Part shown: piece after piece, positions 34,730-44,043 of the stretch
How positions within the stretch are numbered: the first letter of the stretch is position 1
How the letters are laid out: each line of letters starts with the position of its first letter
NCBI GenBank assembly: GCA_965217565.1
Contig: CBDCIS010000004.1
Location: 124,001-188,000 of the forward strand
Reading direction: 5' to 3'
DNA from: CBDCIS01 sp965217565
GTDB lineage: Bacteria > Chloroflexota > Dehalococcoidia > Lucifugimonadales > CATOSD01
DNA: 64,000 nucleotides
Translations under genes and position numbers: made by a program
The notes under the pieces: model-generated
What the model was told of the DNA's origin: nothing
The model's input: the letters and a program-made list of their open reading frames with translations, nothing else
Databases searched by the model: none

Positions 34730-35176
34730 CTACCAACCGGAACGTATGCGTCTGAACAGACCCATAGGCACAACCACCAGGTTGGCGGCGACCGCCGCGC
34801 CAAAGATGGCGGTGGACGTTACCGCCCTGCCCGTGAAAGGAGTTAGAGAATCGGTCAAAACTACTTTGTAGTAAAAGCCGCCCCACGCTCCGCCGAGTCC
34901 GGCCAACAGCACCAGAAGCAGGCCGAGGAGGAATAGCTTGCGCGACGATCGCGCAGACTCCAGATTCAACCATGCGATAAAGCCGCCCAAGCCCCCTCCG
35001 ATGCCCACTGCCGAAAACCAGAAAAGGGTGAAGACAAAGCGCGACCATCCCCCTTCCGCGATAGCAAACAGAGTGCGGATGGCAAACACCGCGAGCGAGC
35101 CCAGTATCAAAGAGAGGGCGAGCCCAACGATGATCCGAATGAAGAAGGCTATTGCTATGTACCACGTGTAGGACAT
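34730..35176 (-). CDS. Four-helix membrane protein of unknown function
   Basis: A 148-residue protein with about four predicted transmembrane segments (YIAIAFFIRIIVGLALSLILGSL; FVFTLFWFSAVGIGGGLGGFIAWL; LFLLGLLLVLLAGLGGAWGG; AIFGAAVAANLVVVPMGLF). ATG at 35176 preceded by GAGGG. I do not recognise a family. It overlaps the permease stop region on the other strand and is divergent from the class-IV aminotransferase gene. Confidence 0.65.
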   Translation of the reverse strand: MSYTWYIAIAFFIRIIVGLALSLILGSLAVFAIRTLFAIAEGGWSRFVFTLFWFSAVGIGGGLGGFIAWLNLESARSSRKLFLLGLLLVLLAGLGGAWGGFYYKVVLTDSLTPFTGRAVTSTAIFGAAVAANLVVVPMGLFRRIRSGW

Positions 35177-35287
35177 TTCGACCCTCAGTCCATGCGCGAA
35201 GTGCGTGGATGCGAGTGTAAGACGTGCCCAAATCGGTGTCAATACGCCCGCGGCAGCCGCTGAATTCAGAACAAGGAGGAAGTGAGT

Positions 35288-36202
35288 ATGACACAGAGCA
35301 CAGAGCGGAAAGCATACGTGAATGGCGCCCTCGTCCCCGAGAGCCAGGCTGTCATTTCGGTCCTGGATAGGGGATTTCGATGGGGGGACTCCGTGTACGA
35401 CATGACGCGCACGTTTGGCGGGGAACCGTTCAAGCTGAATGCGCACCTCGACCGGCTGTATCGCTCCCTCCTCTACACCCAAATCAACCCTGGAATTGCC
35501 CAGGATGAGATGGAAGAGGTTACACTGGAATTGGTGGCAGCCAATCACCATCTTCTGGGGCAGAGCGATGACTTCTCCATCACCCACGTTGTCAGCCGCG
35601 GCCTGGTTGACACACGACTACACGAAGGACCAAATGTGGTGATCTACTGCCTGCCGCTCAACTTCTCGACCTTTGCGCGGCACTACGTCGATGGCGCGCG
35701 AGTGATCACACCGGCCGTTCGGAGGACGCCTCCACAGAGCCTATCTCCAAAGGCGAAGATAGGAAACAAGATGAACCACTTCATGGCAGAGTTCGAGGCC
35801 AAGGAGGCGGATAGCGACGCGGTCGCTCTGATGCTGGACATGGACGGCAACGTGGCGGAGTGCACAGGGGCCAACTTTATGTTCGTGGCTGAAGGGGTAA
35901 TCAAGGTGCCCAATCGGCGCCACGTTCTTCCCGGCATCAGCATGGAAACCGCCCTGGAACTGGCCGAGACCCTGGGAATTCCGGTGCAGGAGGGTGACTA
36001 CACGCCCTTCGACGTGTACCAGGCGGATGAGGCGTTCATCACCAGCACCAGCTACTCCCTGGCTCCCGTAGCTTCAGTAAACGGGCGAGCCATCGGGGAC
36101 GAGATGCCGGGGCCGATCACAAGGGGTTTGCTGGCGGCGTGGAGCGACCTGGCCGGCGTGAATTTCGTGGACCAAGCCCTGAGTCACTTCCCGCAGGCGT
36201 AG
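35288..36202 (+). CDS. Class-IV PLP aminotransferase (branched-chain/D-amino-acid type)
   Basis: A 304-residue fold-type IV enzyme. SVLDRGFRWGDSVYDMTRTFGG (N-domain), SPKAKIGNKMNHFMAEFEAKE with the PLP Lys in the K-x-x-N context, MLDMDGNVAECTGANFMFVAEG and the C-terminal ADEAFITSTSYSLAPV. It is a clear paralogue of the partial gene at the left edge of the window. ATG at 35288 has AAGGAGGA seven bases upstream; an earlier in-frame GTG lies inside the spacer. Amino-donor specificity is not resolvable. Confidence 0.9.
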   Translation: MTQSTERKAYVNGALVPESQAVISVLDRGFRWGDSVYDMTRTFGGEPFKLNAHLDRLYRSLLYTQINPGIAQDEMEEVTLELVAANHHLLGQSDDFSITHVVSRGLVDTRLHEGPNVVIYCLPLNFSTFARHYVDGARVITPAVRRTPPQSLSPKAKIGNKMNHFMAEFEAKEADSDAVALMLDMDGNVAECTGANFMFVAEGVIKVPNRRHVLPGISMETALELAETLGIPVQEGDYTPFDVYQADEAFITSTSYSLAPVASVNGRAIGDEMPGPITRGLLAAWSDLAGVNFVDQALSHFPQA

Positions 36203-36264
36203 CTTGAGGTTCTGCCAAATCAGGCCTGTTGCCCAATTGCCTGACGCGTAACGGCGACTTCGTC

Positions 36265-37524
36265 TTATTGGATGGCACGAACCCTTCGGGCCGTGGCAAT
36301 CAGAACTATCGCAACCGTAACTATTATCGCTCCGCTGATTCCGAGGGCTTGCTGGACGCCTATAAGTTCAGTGAGGTAACCCAGGAACAGGGAACCGAAA
36401 GGTCCCAATCCGACACAAACGAGCCATCCTCCCATCGCTCGGCCTCTCATCGTGTCGGGAACGTTCTGTTGCAACAGAACGATCTCCATAGTGTCGAAGG
36501 TGGCCTGCGCCATGCCAAAGCACCCCAGCAGGACAATAGTTAGCACGAATACATTTGACTGGCCGATTGAGAGGGTGAAGAGGCCGTAGCACAGAAAGGC
36601 TATCAGAATTAGACGTCCCTTACGGCCGATCACGTTAAACGATGCCACGGTCGCCGCCGCTATCCCCCCTCCGACCCCGACCGCTCCCTGCATGATGCCC
36701 AGGCCGTCAGGGCCTACGTTCAGCACGCCTTCAGCGGCTATGACGGGCAGCATAGCAAGCGCTCCCAGTCCGAAAGACTCGGCCAATACGGCCATCAAAA
36801 GGATGATAGCAAGTGGGGGGGAGCTGGTGAAAATCTTCAAACCCTCAACTAGATTCGTAGCTAAAGAGCCACGCGAGTCCGGACGGCTCCTGGCCTTGTA
36901 GCGCATCAGGATGATCATGAGAAGGCTTGCGGTGTAGCTGGATGTGGCGGCCAGGAACGCGTAGCCAAAGCCGACCGTTTCAATCAGGACACCCCCGGCT
37001 ACCGCCCCAACGACGGCTACGGAGCGCATTCCTACGGACTGTAGCGACACCGCATTGAGGACATCCTCGGGGCCGGTGACGTCGTAGGCCATGGTCTGGG
37101 CCGTAGGAATCTTGAATGCGGTTCCCACCCCTATGACCGCCACAATGAACAGGATTGACCATAGCTGGACAACCTCAGTCATGACGATTATCGTCAGTAC
37201 GGCGCTGGCCAGTACGTCCAGGCACAGGACCATTATCACCAGCTTGCGGCGGTTGAACTGGTCCGCGATAGTGCCGGCGAATAGGGCGACGAAGAAGCTG
37301 GGCATGAAGTACAGGGCATACGCGAGGGCGAGGAACACGGGGCTTTCTGTGAGGGTGAGGACCAGCCAGGAGGTGGCTAGCCGTTGCATCCACGAGCCCA
37401 GCGACCAGAGTACCGTGCCCGTCCAAAGGAAACGGTATTCGCGGTACTGGAATGACCTGAGGGTCCGAATCTCTCGGAGTTGCGCCCAAAAGGTCGACCT
37501 TTGTCGCCGTGAATTCTTGAGCAA
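36265..37524 (-). CDS. MFS transporter (EntS/MFS_3-like)
   Basis: A 419-residue twelve-helix permease. Features of the EntS-like group: FQYREYRFLWTGTVLWSLGSWMQRLATSWLVL at the N-terminus, the loop ADQFNRRKLVIMVLC (motif A variant), and NVPDTMRGRAMGGWLVCVGLGPFGSLFLGYL in the second half. Probably an exporter of a small molecule. TTG start with no strong ribosome-binding site, so the N-terminus is uncertain; an internal ATG (MQRLATSW) would delete TM1 and is unlikely. Confidence 0.82.
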   Translation of the reverse strand: MLKNSRRQRSTFWAQLREIRTLRSFQYREYRFLWTGTVLWSLGSWMQRLATSWLVLTLTESPVFLALAYALYFMPSFFVALFAGTIADQFNRRKLVIMVLCLDVLASAVLTIIVMTEVVQLWSILFIVAVIGVGTAFKIPTAQTMAYDVTGPEDVLNAVSLQSVGMRSVAVVGAVAGGVLIETVGFGYAFLAATSSYTASLLMIILMRYKARSRPDSRGSLATNLVEGLKIFTSSPPLAIILLMAVLAESFGLGALAMLPVIAAEGVLNVGPDGLGIMQGAVGVGGGIAAATVASFNVIGRKGRLILIAFLCYGLFTLSIGQSNVFVLTIVLLGCFGMAQATFDTMEIVLLQQNVPDTMRGRAMGGWLVCVGLGPFGSLFLGYLTELIGVQQALGISGAIIVTVAIVLIATARRVRAIQ

Positions 37525-38012
37525 CTAAATGCCTCCAGTTAAGACCCTACCTACGGTTGAGAAACTAGAGGGCCTCCAACAGGCTGGCTCAAGCGTCATC
37601 TTCATTCACTTTGGGCTGGGACTCTTGCAACGGGACGCTGCGACGGAGAGGCTGAGAACGTTCGTTGAACAAGTCGCCACAGAGTCCAAGATGCCGGTTC
37701 CTTCATTGAGCGTATCATCAGTTTGCTTATCACACAATGGCTATTGCGGTGTCCAGATGATTGTGATGGAAGTGGGCCATTGTCAATACCCATCCGTCAT
37801 TTGTGTGTTGTGAATACCTCTCAGCTGAGCCGAGCTGGAGGGTAGGCGTGGGGGAAGCGTCGAGGCTAGGCTCAGGCGGGCCGCGTGGCGGGCGACGTTG
37901 CTATTGCCCTGGATATTCGCGGCGCCGCACTTTCGCACTTGGCGTGGTGGTGTTATAGTTATCGTTGCGTTAACGGCTTGGGAGCTGTCGAGCCGGCGCC
38001 AATGGCAGGTTT
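37525..38012. other. Intergenic, nothing recognised
   Basis: About 490 bp between divergent MFS genes. A 94-codon open frame from 37529 has no protein-like composition or ribosome-binding site and is not called. No RNA or repeat was seen. Confidence 0.45.
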
Positions 38013-39542
38013 ATGGCATCTATGAGCTTTATCAAGCCGCTTCTGGCCTCTCGTCGGCGTCGAGAGGTGATGGTGGCGGTGACCTCCGCTTACATGCTTG
38101 TGCAGCTCTCCAGTATGCCCATCGCCCTGTCGTTGCCCACGTTGGCAGACGTGTTCGACACGGGTATAGACGATACCGCCTGGATAGTAACCGTCTATCT
38201 GCTGACGCTGGGGAGTTTCGTTCTTCTTGGCGCGCGTATGGGAGACCGCTTCGGGCATGAGCGCGTCTTCGTGCTTGGAATAGCCGCGTCTTGCGTTGGC
38301 TCGCTGATGATAGCGGTCTCCACCGAGCTTTGGCAGATAGTCCTGTGGCGCGGCCTTAACGGGTTCGGCTCGGCCATGATCATGGGGAACGCCAACGCGA
38401 TTCTCGCCGCCACGTATTCGCCAGAAGAGCGGGGCCGCGCGTTCGCCGTTCCGATTGTTGGCGCGCGATTCGCCACGCTGTGCGGGCTCTTCCTCTTTGC
38501 TTCGTTCCTCCAATTCTTTAGCTGGCGCCTGATCTTCCTCACCTTCCTGCCAATGGGCCTGATAGCCATCGCGGCCGCCATCCCAATGGTTCGGCATAGC
38601 AAGGCCCCCTCACGGGAGGAGCGCGCCGCCGCGGCTCCGGGAGGAATCGACTGGCTTGGGGCTGTGTTGCTGGTCGCCACCGCCGCGGTGCTCGTGCTCT
38701 CCGGAAGCCACCTTCACGCCGGAGAGGAGTCCTTCACCTCGTCGGATGGGCTGTCGTATCACCTGCCAATGCACGGCTTCTTCCTCGTCCTGCTGGCAGC
38801 GTTCATCGTTGTCGAATGGAGAATAGCGAAGGCTCCAATCGTAGAGTTGCGACACTTCAAAGAGAAGTACTTCTCGATGTCTCTCGTCTCGAACACCACC
38901 TTTCACTTCTCGATGCTGGCCACTATGACCCTGGTTCCCATCCTGGTGGAAGAGGGCTTCAATCAGGAACCCTGGGTCGTGCCATTCGTGTTACTGCCCA
39001 ACCAGGTAATAGGCATATTCATGTCCATGTTCGCTGGCTGGGTGCACGACAAATACAACCCCAAGCTGCTCAGACCCGGCGCGATGTTGCTCATCGCCGC
39101 GGGCTTCCTCGCGTTGGGGCTGTTTGCTGGCAACCTGCCGCTGTGGTGGCTGCCGATTCTGATGATGCCCATCTCGGTGGGGTCTTCCATGTTCAACCCC
39201 ATAAACAACGCTATTGTGATGAGTTCGCTCCCGCTCCAGCATCGAGGAATCGCCTCCGGCATGTTGGAGACGACAAGGGAGATAGGCCACGCGCTTGGCG
39301 GCACCGTGTCGGCGACCGCACTCGCCATGGTGCTGCCCGCCGGCATCGCGCACCTCACGGACGCCCAGGCGAGCAGCTACTACTTCGATGGCTTCGTGTT
39401 CGCCTGCCTGCTGGTGGTCTTCGTCCTGATTGCGGGAGGGGCGCTCGCGTACTTCCACAGGGCCAACCCTCTAGCAACGACGCCACCGCCGTCCAGGCCG
39501 CAGCCATCCTACGGCCCAACACGCGGCGGCGACAGCGATTGA
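38013..39542 (+). CDS. MFS drug:H+ antiporter-2 type transporter (EmrB-like)
   Basis: A 509-residue permease with about 14 predicted helices. DHA2 features: SSMPIALSLPTLADVFDTGIDDTAWIVTVYLLTLGSFVLLGARMGDRFGHERVFVLG (motif D/A block) and LPLQHRGIASGMLETTREIGHALGGTVSATAL (motif C-like block of the second half). Ends in a Pro/Thr-rich tail. It probably exports hydrophobic compounds. Two in-frame ATGs (38013, 38022) are both possible starts. Confidence 0.88.
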   Translation: MASMSFIKPLLASRRRREVMVAVTSAYMLVQLSSMPIALSLPTLADVFDTGIDDTAWIVTVYLLTLGSFVLLGARMGDRFGHERVFVLGIAASCVGSLMIAVSTELWQIVLWRGLNGFGSAMIMGNANAILAATYSPEERGRAFAVPIVGARFATLCGLFLFASFLQFFSWRLIFLTFLPMGLIAIAAAIPMVRHSKAPSREERAAAAPGGIDWLGAVLLVATAAVLVLSGSHLHAGEESFTSSDGLSYHLPMHGFFLVLLAAFIVVEWRIAKAPIVELRHFKEKYFSMSLVSNTTFHFSMLATMTLVPILVEEGFNQEPWVVPFVLLPNQVIGIFMSMFAGWVHDKYNPKLLRPGAMLLIAAGFLALGLFAGNLPLWWLPILMMPISVGSSMFNPINNAIVMSSLPLQHRGIASGMLETTREIGHALGGTVSATALAMVLPAGIAHLTDAQASSYYFDGFVFACLLVVFVLIAGGALAYFHRANPLATTPPPSRPQPSYGPTRGGDSD

Positions 39543-39561
39543 CGCGAAGCCTTGAGTTCCC

Positions 39562-39595
39562 GCTCCCTTGACGGGAGGGAGCTAGGGGGTGGGTG
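39562..39595 (+). repeat. CCCTTGA-GGGAG type intergenic repeat, copy 1
   Basis: GCTCCCT-tgacggg-AGGGAGC hairpin followed by TAGGGGGTGGGTG. The same phrase recurs at 60138-60180, with relatives at 45722-45760, 45782-45820 and 53842-53870. Confidence 0.55.
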
Positions 39596-39641
39596 CGCGA
39601 GGTGGCGCGGGGCGCGAAAATTCAAGAAAGGAGCAACGCCA

Positions 39642-40355
39642 GTGAACCTATCAGAAGTCAAAGCGCTGACGTTCGACGTGTTCGGCACGGTGGTGGATTG
39701 GCGCGGCAGTCTTATCAGGGAGGGCGAGCAGCTTGGCAAGGCCAAGCGCATTGACGTCGATTGGGCGGCGTTCGCCGACAAGTGGCGAGGGGGCTACGGT
39801 CCGTCTATGGCCCGCGTAAGAAGCGGCAAGTTGCCCTGGACGAAGATTGACGCGCTGCACCGCATGATTCTCGACGAACTGCTCGAGGAGTTCGGGATAA
39901 CCTGCCTGAATGAAGAGGAGAAGCAACGCTGGAACAAAGTCTGGCACAGGCTCACGCCCTGGCCCGACTCCGCGTCCGGCCTTGGGCGGCTGAAAAAGGG
40001 CTTCATAATCGCTACGCTCTCCAACGGCAATGTGGCTCTGCTTACCAACATGGCAAAGTTCGGCGGCCTCCCCTGGGACTGCATCCTATCTGCCGAGCTT
40101 ATGAAGCACTACAAGCCCGACCCTGAGACCTACCTGGGCGCGGCCGACCTGCTTGGCCTCCGCCCCGACGAGGTCATGATGGTGGCGGCCCACAAGGGCG
40201 ACCTGCGGTCGGCGCAGAAGGTCGGTCTGAAGGCGGGGTTCGTCCCAAGGCCGAAGGAGTTCGGCCCGGAACGCGAGGTCGATACGACCCCGGAGTCCGA
40301 CTTCGACGTCAACGCCACCGACTTCAACGACCTGGCAGCTAAGCTAGGCGTATAG
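39642..40355 (+). CDS. Haloacid dehalogenase type II (HAD subfamily)
   Basis: A 237-residue HAD enzyme. Motif I ALTFDVFGTVVDWRGS carries the nucleophile Asp and is the DVFGT form typical of L-2-haloacid dehalogenases; motif II IATLSNGNVALL (Ser); motif III KHYKPDPETY (Lys); motif IV MMVAAHKGDLRSAQKVG with a distal Asp. It can hydrolyse 2-haloacids, or small phosphates in misannotated members. GTG at 39642 has AAAGGAG at 39627-39633; upstream in-frame sequence overlaps an intergenic repeat and is unlikely to be coding. Confidence 0.85.
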   Translation: MNLSEVKALTFDVFGTVVDWRGSLIREGEQLGKAKRIDVDWAAFADKWRGGYGPSMARVRSGKLPWTKIDALHRMILDELLEEFGITCLNEEEKQRWNKVWHRLTPWPDSASGLGRLKKGFIIATLSNGNVALLTNMAKFGGLPWDCILSAELMKHYKPDPETYLGAADLLGLRPDEVMMVAAHKGDLRSAQKVGLKAGFVPRPKEFGPEREVDTTPESDFDVNATDFNDLAAKLGV

Positions 40356-40493
40356 GCCGTCGCACTCGGGACCTCCCTAAGACAATTCTGATTCCGACAA
40401 TCCGGTCTGAGGCGCAGCAGGTTATTCAAGGGTCCTGTTTTGGGAAGGTCGGGACGTGGCATCAGCAACGCATACTGAACCAGGAGAAGACAA

Positions 40494-41348
40494 ATGGGCA
40501 AGCTCGACGGCAAAGTTGTTGTGGTAACCGGCGCGAGCCGGGGTATCGGCGCTGAGATAGCGAGGGTCTTCGCGGCTGAAGGCGGCAAGGTCGTCTGCGC
40601 CGCGCGGACGCTGCGGGAGGGCGACCATCCCCTGGAAGGTTCGCTCGAAACCACGGTCGCGGGAATCAGCGCGGCAGGAGGGGAGGCCTCACCCTCTACC
40701 GTCAACATCTCCCTCCCCGAGGACTGCGAGAGGCTCCTGGAGGAAGCGCGTGACACCTACGGGCCGGTGGATGTTCTGGTGAACAACGCCGCGTTGACCT
40801 ACTTCATTCCGATAAAGGACTACCCGCTGAGACGCTGGATGCGCTCTTGGGCGGTGAACTTTCACGCGCCGTTCATGCTGAGCCAACTCGCGCTGCAGGA
40901 CATGATACCGCGCCAGAGCGGCAGTATCGTGAACATATCTTCCGGCGCCGCCATTGGCCCGGGCAGAGGCCCGTACCCCAACGCTCCGGCGAACAGCGGC
41001 GGCACCTGCTACGGCGCGGAGAAGGCCGCCCTCGAACGCTTCACCCAGGGCCTCGCGCAAGAGGTGTACCAATATGGCATCTCTGTCACCTGCGTTTCGC
41101 CGTCCCAGGTCGTGCCGACACCCGGCACGGTGTTCCACAATCTGGTGAGTGGAATGGACGACCCTCGAGGCGAACCGGTGGAACTCATGGCGAAATCCTC
41201 GCTGCTGCTTGCGACGGAGCCGCTGGACAGGGTGACCGGTAGAGTCACCTACAGCCAGCAAATCCTCAAGGAGTTCGGCTGGATTTCGGACGCCAAGGGC
41301 ACAGGAGTGGACGAGGCACGGCCGGGCAGCGGTTACAGCCAGGTATAG
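40494..41348 (+). CDS. Short-chain dehydrogenase/reductase
   Basis: A 284-residue classical SDR. TGASRGIGAEIARVFAAEG (NAD(P) binding), DVLVNNAALTY, IVNISSGAAIG (catalytic Ser) and CYGAEKAALERF (Tyr-x3-Lys). A 20-residue tail follows the usual end. The substrate is unknown; it starts 138 bp after the haloacid-dehalogenase gene and may share its transcript. Confidence 0.88.
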   Translation: MGKLDGKVVVVTGASRGIGAEIARVFAAEGGKVVCAARTLREGDHPLEGSLETTVAGISAAGGEASPSTVNISLPEDCERLLEEARDTYGPVDVLVNNAALTYFIPIKDYPLRRWMRSWAVNFHAPFMLSQLALQDMIPRQSGSIVNISSGAAIGPGRGPYPNAPANSGGTCYGAEKAALERFTQGLAQEVYQYGISVTCVSPSQVVPTPGTVFHNLVSGMDDPRGEPVELMAKSSLLLATEPLDRVTGRVTYSQQILKEFGWISDAKGTGVDEARPGSGYSQV

Positions 41349-41358
41349 GTCGGCGAAG

Positions 41359-41871
41359 TCAGAACAGAGAACCCCTTGAGAGCGTAACCGCCAACGCCAC
41401 GACGATGACAATCAGCGCGGCGTTGATTCTGGCGAGCATCGTCATCGATTTTGGCAGCGCAGGGGCATCGTCAGAAGTATCGCCGGTTTGTATGCGGCTT
41501 TCGAGTTGTTTCATCGCCCTCGGGCCAAGCCTGAAGTCGTGAATCGCGCTCAGCACAATCGTGACGACGACCAGCGCGACTTTGGCCTGAAGCACGTGGA
41601 TGAACCGGTTGCTTTCCGTGAAGAGTTCCAAGGGATTTACGTTCCAGCGGGACTCCATCAGGAACGCGCCAGTGAACACGAGTAGCGCAATCGATGTCCA
41701 CGCCACCGGCCTGAACTGCAGTCCGGCTCGCCCGAGCATGTACGCGGCCCCCGCGGGCGAGTCGTTTTCCCGGCGGCTGAGCGGCCTCAACACCATGGCT
41801 ATGAACAGCGTGCCCCCGACCCACGTGATAGCCGACAGAAGATGTAACAAGACCGCAACCTGGTAAACCAC
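41359..41871 (-). CDS. CopD-like four-helix membrane protein
   Basis: A 170-residue integral membrane protein: VAVLLHLLSAITWVGGTLFIAMVL (TM1 with a His-Trp CopD signature), FRPVAWTSIALLVFTGAFLM, FIHVLQAKVALVVVTIVLSAIHDF and LARINAALIVIVVALAVTL. Conserved His residues in TM1 and the third helix suggest haem or copper binding as in CopD/DUF4149 relatives. GTG at 41871 is preceded by a G-run. Convergent with the SDR gene. Confidence 0.7.
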   Translation of the reverse strand: MVYQVAVLLHLLSAITWVGGTLFIAMVLRPLSRRENDSPAGAAYMLGRAGLQFRPVAWTSIALLVFTGAFLMESRWNVNPLELFTESNRFIHVLQAKVALVVVTIVLSAIHDFRLGPRAMKQLESRIQTGDTSDDAPALPKSMTMLARINAALIVIVVALAVTLSRGSLF

Positions 41872-41964
41872 AGGCCCCCCTACCCTTCCCGGCGCAGCGG
41901 ATGGCCGCCGCGTCCGCAACATGCCAAGCCTCGACAGTGGCCCGATTCTATCACAGAAGAGCCG

Positions 41965-42025
41965 ATAGGGGTGTTCCCTTGTGGGCGCCTTGGTATGAAA
42001 AAGAGGGCAGGCACAAGACCTGCCC
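41965..42025 (+). repeat. Dispersed intergenic repeat with hairpin
   Basis: ATAGGGGTGTTCCCTTGTGGGCGCC followed by GGGCAGG-cacaaga-CCTGCCC (42005-42025), a 7-bp hairpin. The first part recurs at 59227-59260 (TAGGGGCGTCCCTCGTGGGCGCC). Confidence 0.5.
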
Positions 42026-42140
42026 CTACTCGAGCTACAGCAAACTTGGCCCACAAGATGGTATAATGCCATCGAAATCCCTCCATGCTCCCAGAGCGAG
42101 AGTGAGGGCATAGCGAGAAAGAGTATTGTGAGGGAGTGGT

Positions 42141-43091
42141 TTGGCTGAAGATAACGTTGCCGTTCTTGTAGATTACGAAAATGTAGGACTGGACTCCATA
42201 CAATCCCTGCTCGACCAGCTATCAGATGTTGGGCGGCTCATCATCAAGCGCGCCTACGCCGACTGGTCTGTGCACAGGAACAAGCGCGACCAGTTGCTCG
42301 AATACGGCATTGACGCGGTGCACCACTTCCGCTCCACGAAGTCGAGCAAGAACTCCAGCGACATCTCCCTCACTATTGACGCTATCGACCTGCTTTACAC
42401 CGCCCCGGTGGACGCCTTTGTAATCGTATCGTCGGACAGCGACTTCGTCCCCCTCGTCAACAAGCTGCGGTCGGCGGGCAAGACGGCCATAGGGGCGGGG
42501 CGGCGCGATGGCTCCTCCCCCACGCTGGTGAAGTCTTGCGACCGCTACATCTTCCTGGACGACCCCAAGCCCCCGGCGCAGCATCAGAGGAGGAGGCCGA
42601 GGTCTGCGCAGACCCAAGGCGAGTCCCTGGTTGTTCGTGCGCTGGAGGCGTCGATGGACTCCCAGGGACAAGTGGTAGGCTCCAAGCTATTCCAGACCAT
42701 GTTGCGAATCGACCCCAGCTTCGACTACAAAGAGCAAGGCCACAGAAATTTCACGCAATTTCTCTCCTCCTGCGAAGATGTCAGGGTAACGCGTCCCGCT
42801 GATGGCGGCGACACGATAGTCAGCCTCAAGCAGTCGCGCGAGCAAGGCCTCGCAAGCGTGGACGGCGCGGCTGCCCCATCGAATTGGGATAAGGAGATCG
42901 ACGCCGCGTGGGCGAAGAGACAGCGCCCGCAGATCGCTGGCCAGGCGGCGGCGTCCGACGCGGCGAAAGCCCTGGGGGCGCCCAAGCTGAGCTCCTCCAG
43001 GTATCCGTCGCTCGACAAGCTGCTCGCGGCAAGTGACTGGCTGCGCTCCAAGTGGCGGCGAGAGGGAAATGCCGTTGTCAAGAAGCCGTAG
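42141..43091 (+). CDS. NYN-domain nuclease with C-terminal LOTUS-like domain
   Basis: A 316-residue protein. The NYN (PIN-like RNase) domain fills residues ~1-135: VAVLVDYENVGLDS (first acidic cluster), SSDISLTIDAIDLLY, and AFVIVSSDSDFVPLVNKLRSAGK (second cluster), all with the expected Asp residues. A linker of Arg/Gln-rich residues is followed by ~155-235 (LVVRALEASMDSQGQVVGSKLFQTMLRIDPSFDYKEQGHRNFTQFLSSC), which looks like a LOTUS/OST-HTH RNA-binding domain. The C-terminal 80 residues are low-complexity. Acts on RNA in related systems. TTG start after GAGGGAG. Confidence 0.83.
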   Translation: MAEDNVAVLVDYENVGLDSIQSLLDQLSDVGRLIIKRAYADWSVHRNKRDQLLEYGIDAVHHFRSTKSSKNSSDISLTIDAIDLLYTAPVDAFVIVSSDSDFVPLVNKLRSAGKTAIGAGRRDGSSPTLVKSCDRYIFLDDPKPPAQHQRRRPRSAQTQGESLVVRALEASMDSQGQVVGSKLFQTMLRIDPSFDYKEQGHRNFTQFLSSCEDVRVTRPADGGDTIVSLKQSREQGLASVDGAAAPSNWDKEIDAAWAKRQRPQIAGQAAASDAAKALGAPKLSSSRYPSLDKLLAASDWLRSKWRREGNAVVKKP

Positions 43092-43134
43092 AAACGCCCC
43101 CCTTCATACTCCGCTGATGCCAAGGAACTGACCC

Positions 43135-43905
43135 ATGCTTCTGGCAGTCGACGTCGGCAACACCAACATTACCCTGGGGGTCTTCAGAGGGGATACGCTG
43201 GAGGCTACCGGACGCCTGGCTACCGATGCCTCACGCATGGCCGACGAATACGGCCTTACGATCAGCCAACTACTTCCCCTCAGAGGAGTGTCTCCAGGTG
43301 ATATCGAGGCCATCGCCATGTGCAGCGTGGTCCCGCCCCTTACGCGTACTCTGGTGGACGTCTGCGAAGACTACTTCAACGTTTCGCCGCTCGTGGTGGG
43401 CGCGGGGTCCAAGACCGGCATTCGCATCCTCTACGACAGCCCTCGCGACGTGGGCGCGGACCGCATAGTAGATGCCGCCGCGGCTCTGCAACTGTACGGG
43501 GGGCCTGCCATAGTCGTTGACGTCGGCACCGCCACCGTCCTCGACGCGGTAACAGCGGATGGCGACTACCTCGGCGGCGCAATCGCCCCCGGGATAGCCC
43601 TCGCCGCCGATACGTTGTTCAGGCGCACGTCGATGCTCAGGCGGGTCGAATTGACCGCGCCTCCCAGCGCAATCGGCAGGAACACGGTCCACGCCATTCA
43701 GTCGGGCCTGGTGCTGGGGTACGCCGAGCTGGTGAAGGGCATGGTCGCCAGATTCGACGAGGAGTTGGGCGGCGGCGCGAAGGTAATAGCCACCGGTGGA
43801 CTAGCCACGGTGGTCGAAAAGGAAGTCAAAATCTTCGACACAGTCGATCCGAACCTCACGCTGACCGGACTCAAGCTCATCTACCATATGAACATCGAGC
43901 CTTAG
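43135..43905 (+). CDS. coaX: Type III pantothenate kinase
   Basis: A 256-residue CoaX: LLAVDVGNTNITLGVFRGD (ATP phosphate-binding), GADRIVDAAAALQLYG, AIVVDVGTATVLDAVTADGDYLGGAIAPG (family signature) and ARFDEELGGGAKVIATGGLA. It phosphorylates pantothenate in the first step of CoA synthesis, in the cytoplasm. The next gene on the strand is coaBC, which performs steps two and three, with a MITE-like element between them. Confidence 0.95.
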   Translation: MLLAVDVGNTNITLGVFRGDTLEATGRLATDASRMADEYGLTISQLLPLRGVSPGDIEAIAMCSVVPPLTRTLVDVCEDYFNVSPLVVGAGSKTGIRILYDSPRDVGADRIVDAAAALQLYGGPAIVVDVGTATVLDAVTADGDYLGGAIAPGIALAADTLFRRTSMLRRVELTAPPSAIGRNTVHAIQSGLVLGYAELVKGMVARFDEELGGGAKVIATGGLATVVEKEVKIFDTVDPNLTLTGLKLIYHMNIEP

Positions 43906-43907
43906 TA

Positions 43908-44000
43908 ACTATCTCAAAAGCGTCGTCTTTCCCGCGAAAGCGGGAATCCACGTGCGTTGGGATGTGAGACTTTGATGCTCCAGAGTAGTTTAGAGATAGT
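43908..44000. mobile_element. MITE-like inverted-repeat element, copy 2
   Basis: ACTATCTCAAAAG ... TTTAGAGATAGT bound 93 bp, with a central hairpin TTTCCCGCGAAAGCGGGAA. Its reverse complement matches copy 1 at 30626-30746. It starts two bases after the coaX stop codon and ends 43 bp before the coaBC start. Confidence 0.75.
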
Positions 44001-44043
44001 TTCTTGGTCCCACCCTCGCGTCCACCGGAAGAAGGGAGTCACC

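Noticed and set aside
37529..37813. A 94-codon frame between the two MFS genes
   Set aside because: Sequence is not protein-like, no Shine-Dalgarno, no recognised domain.
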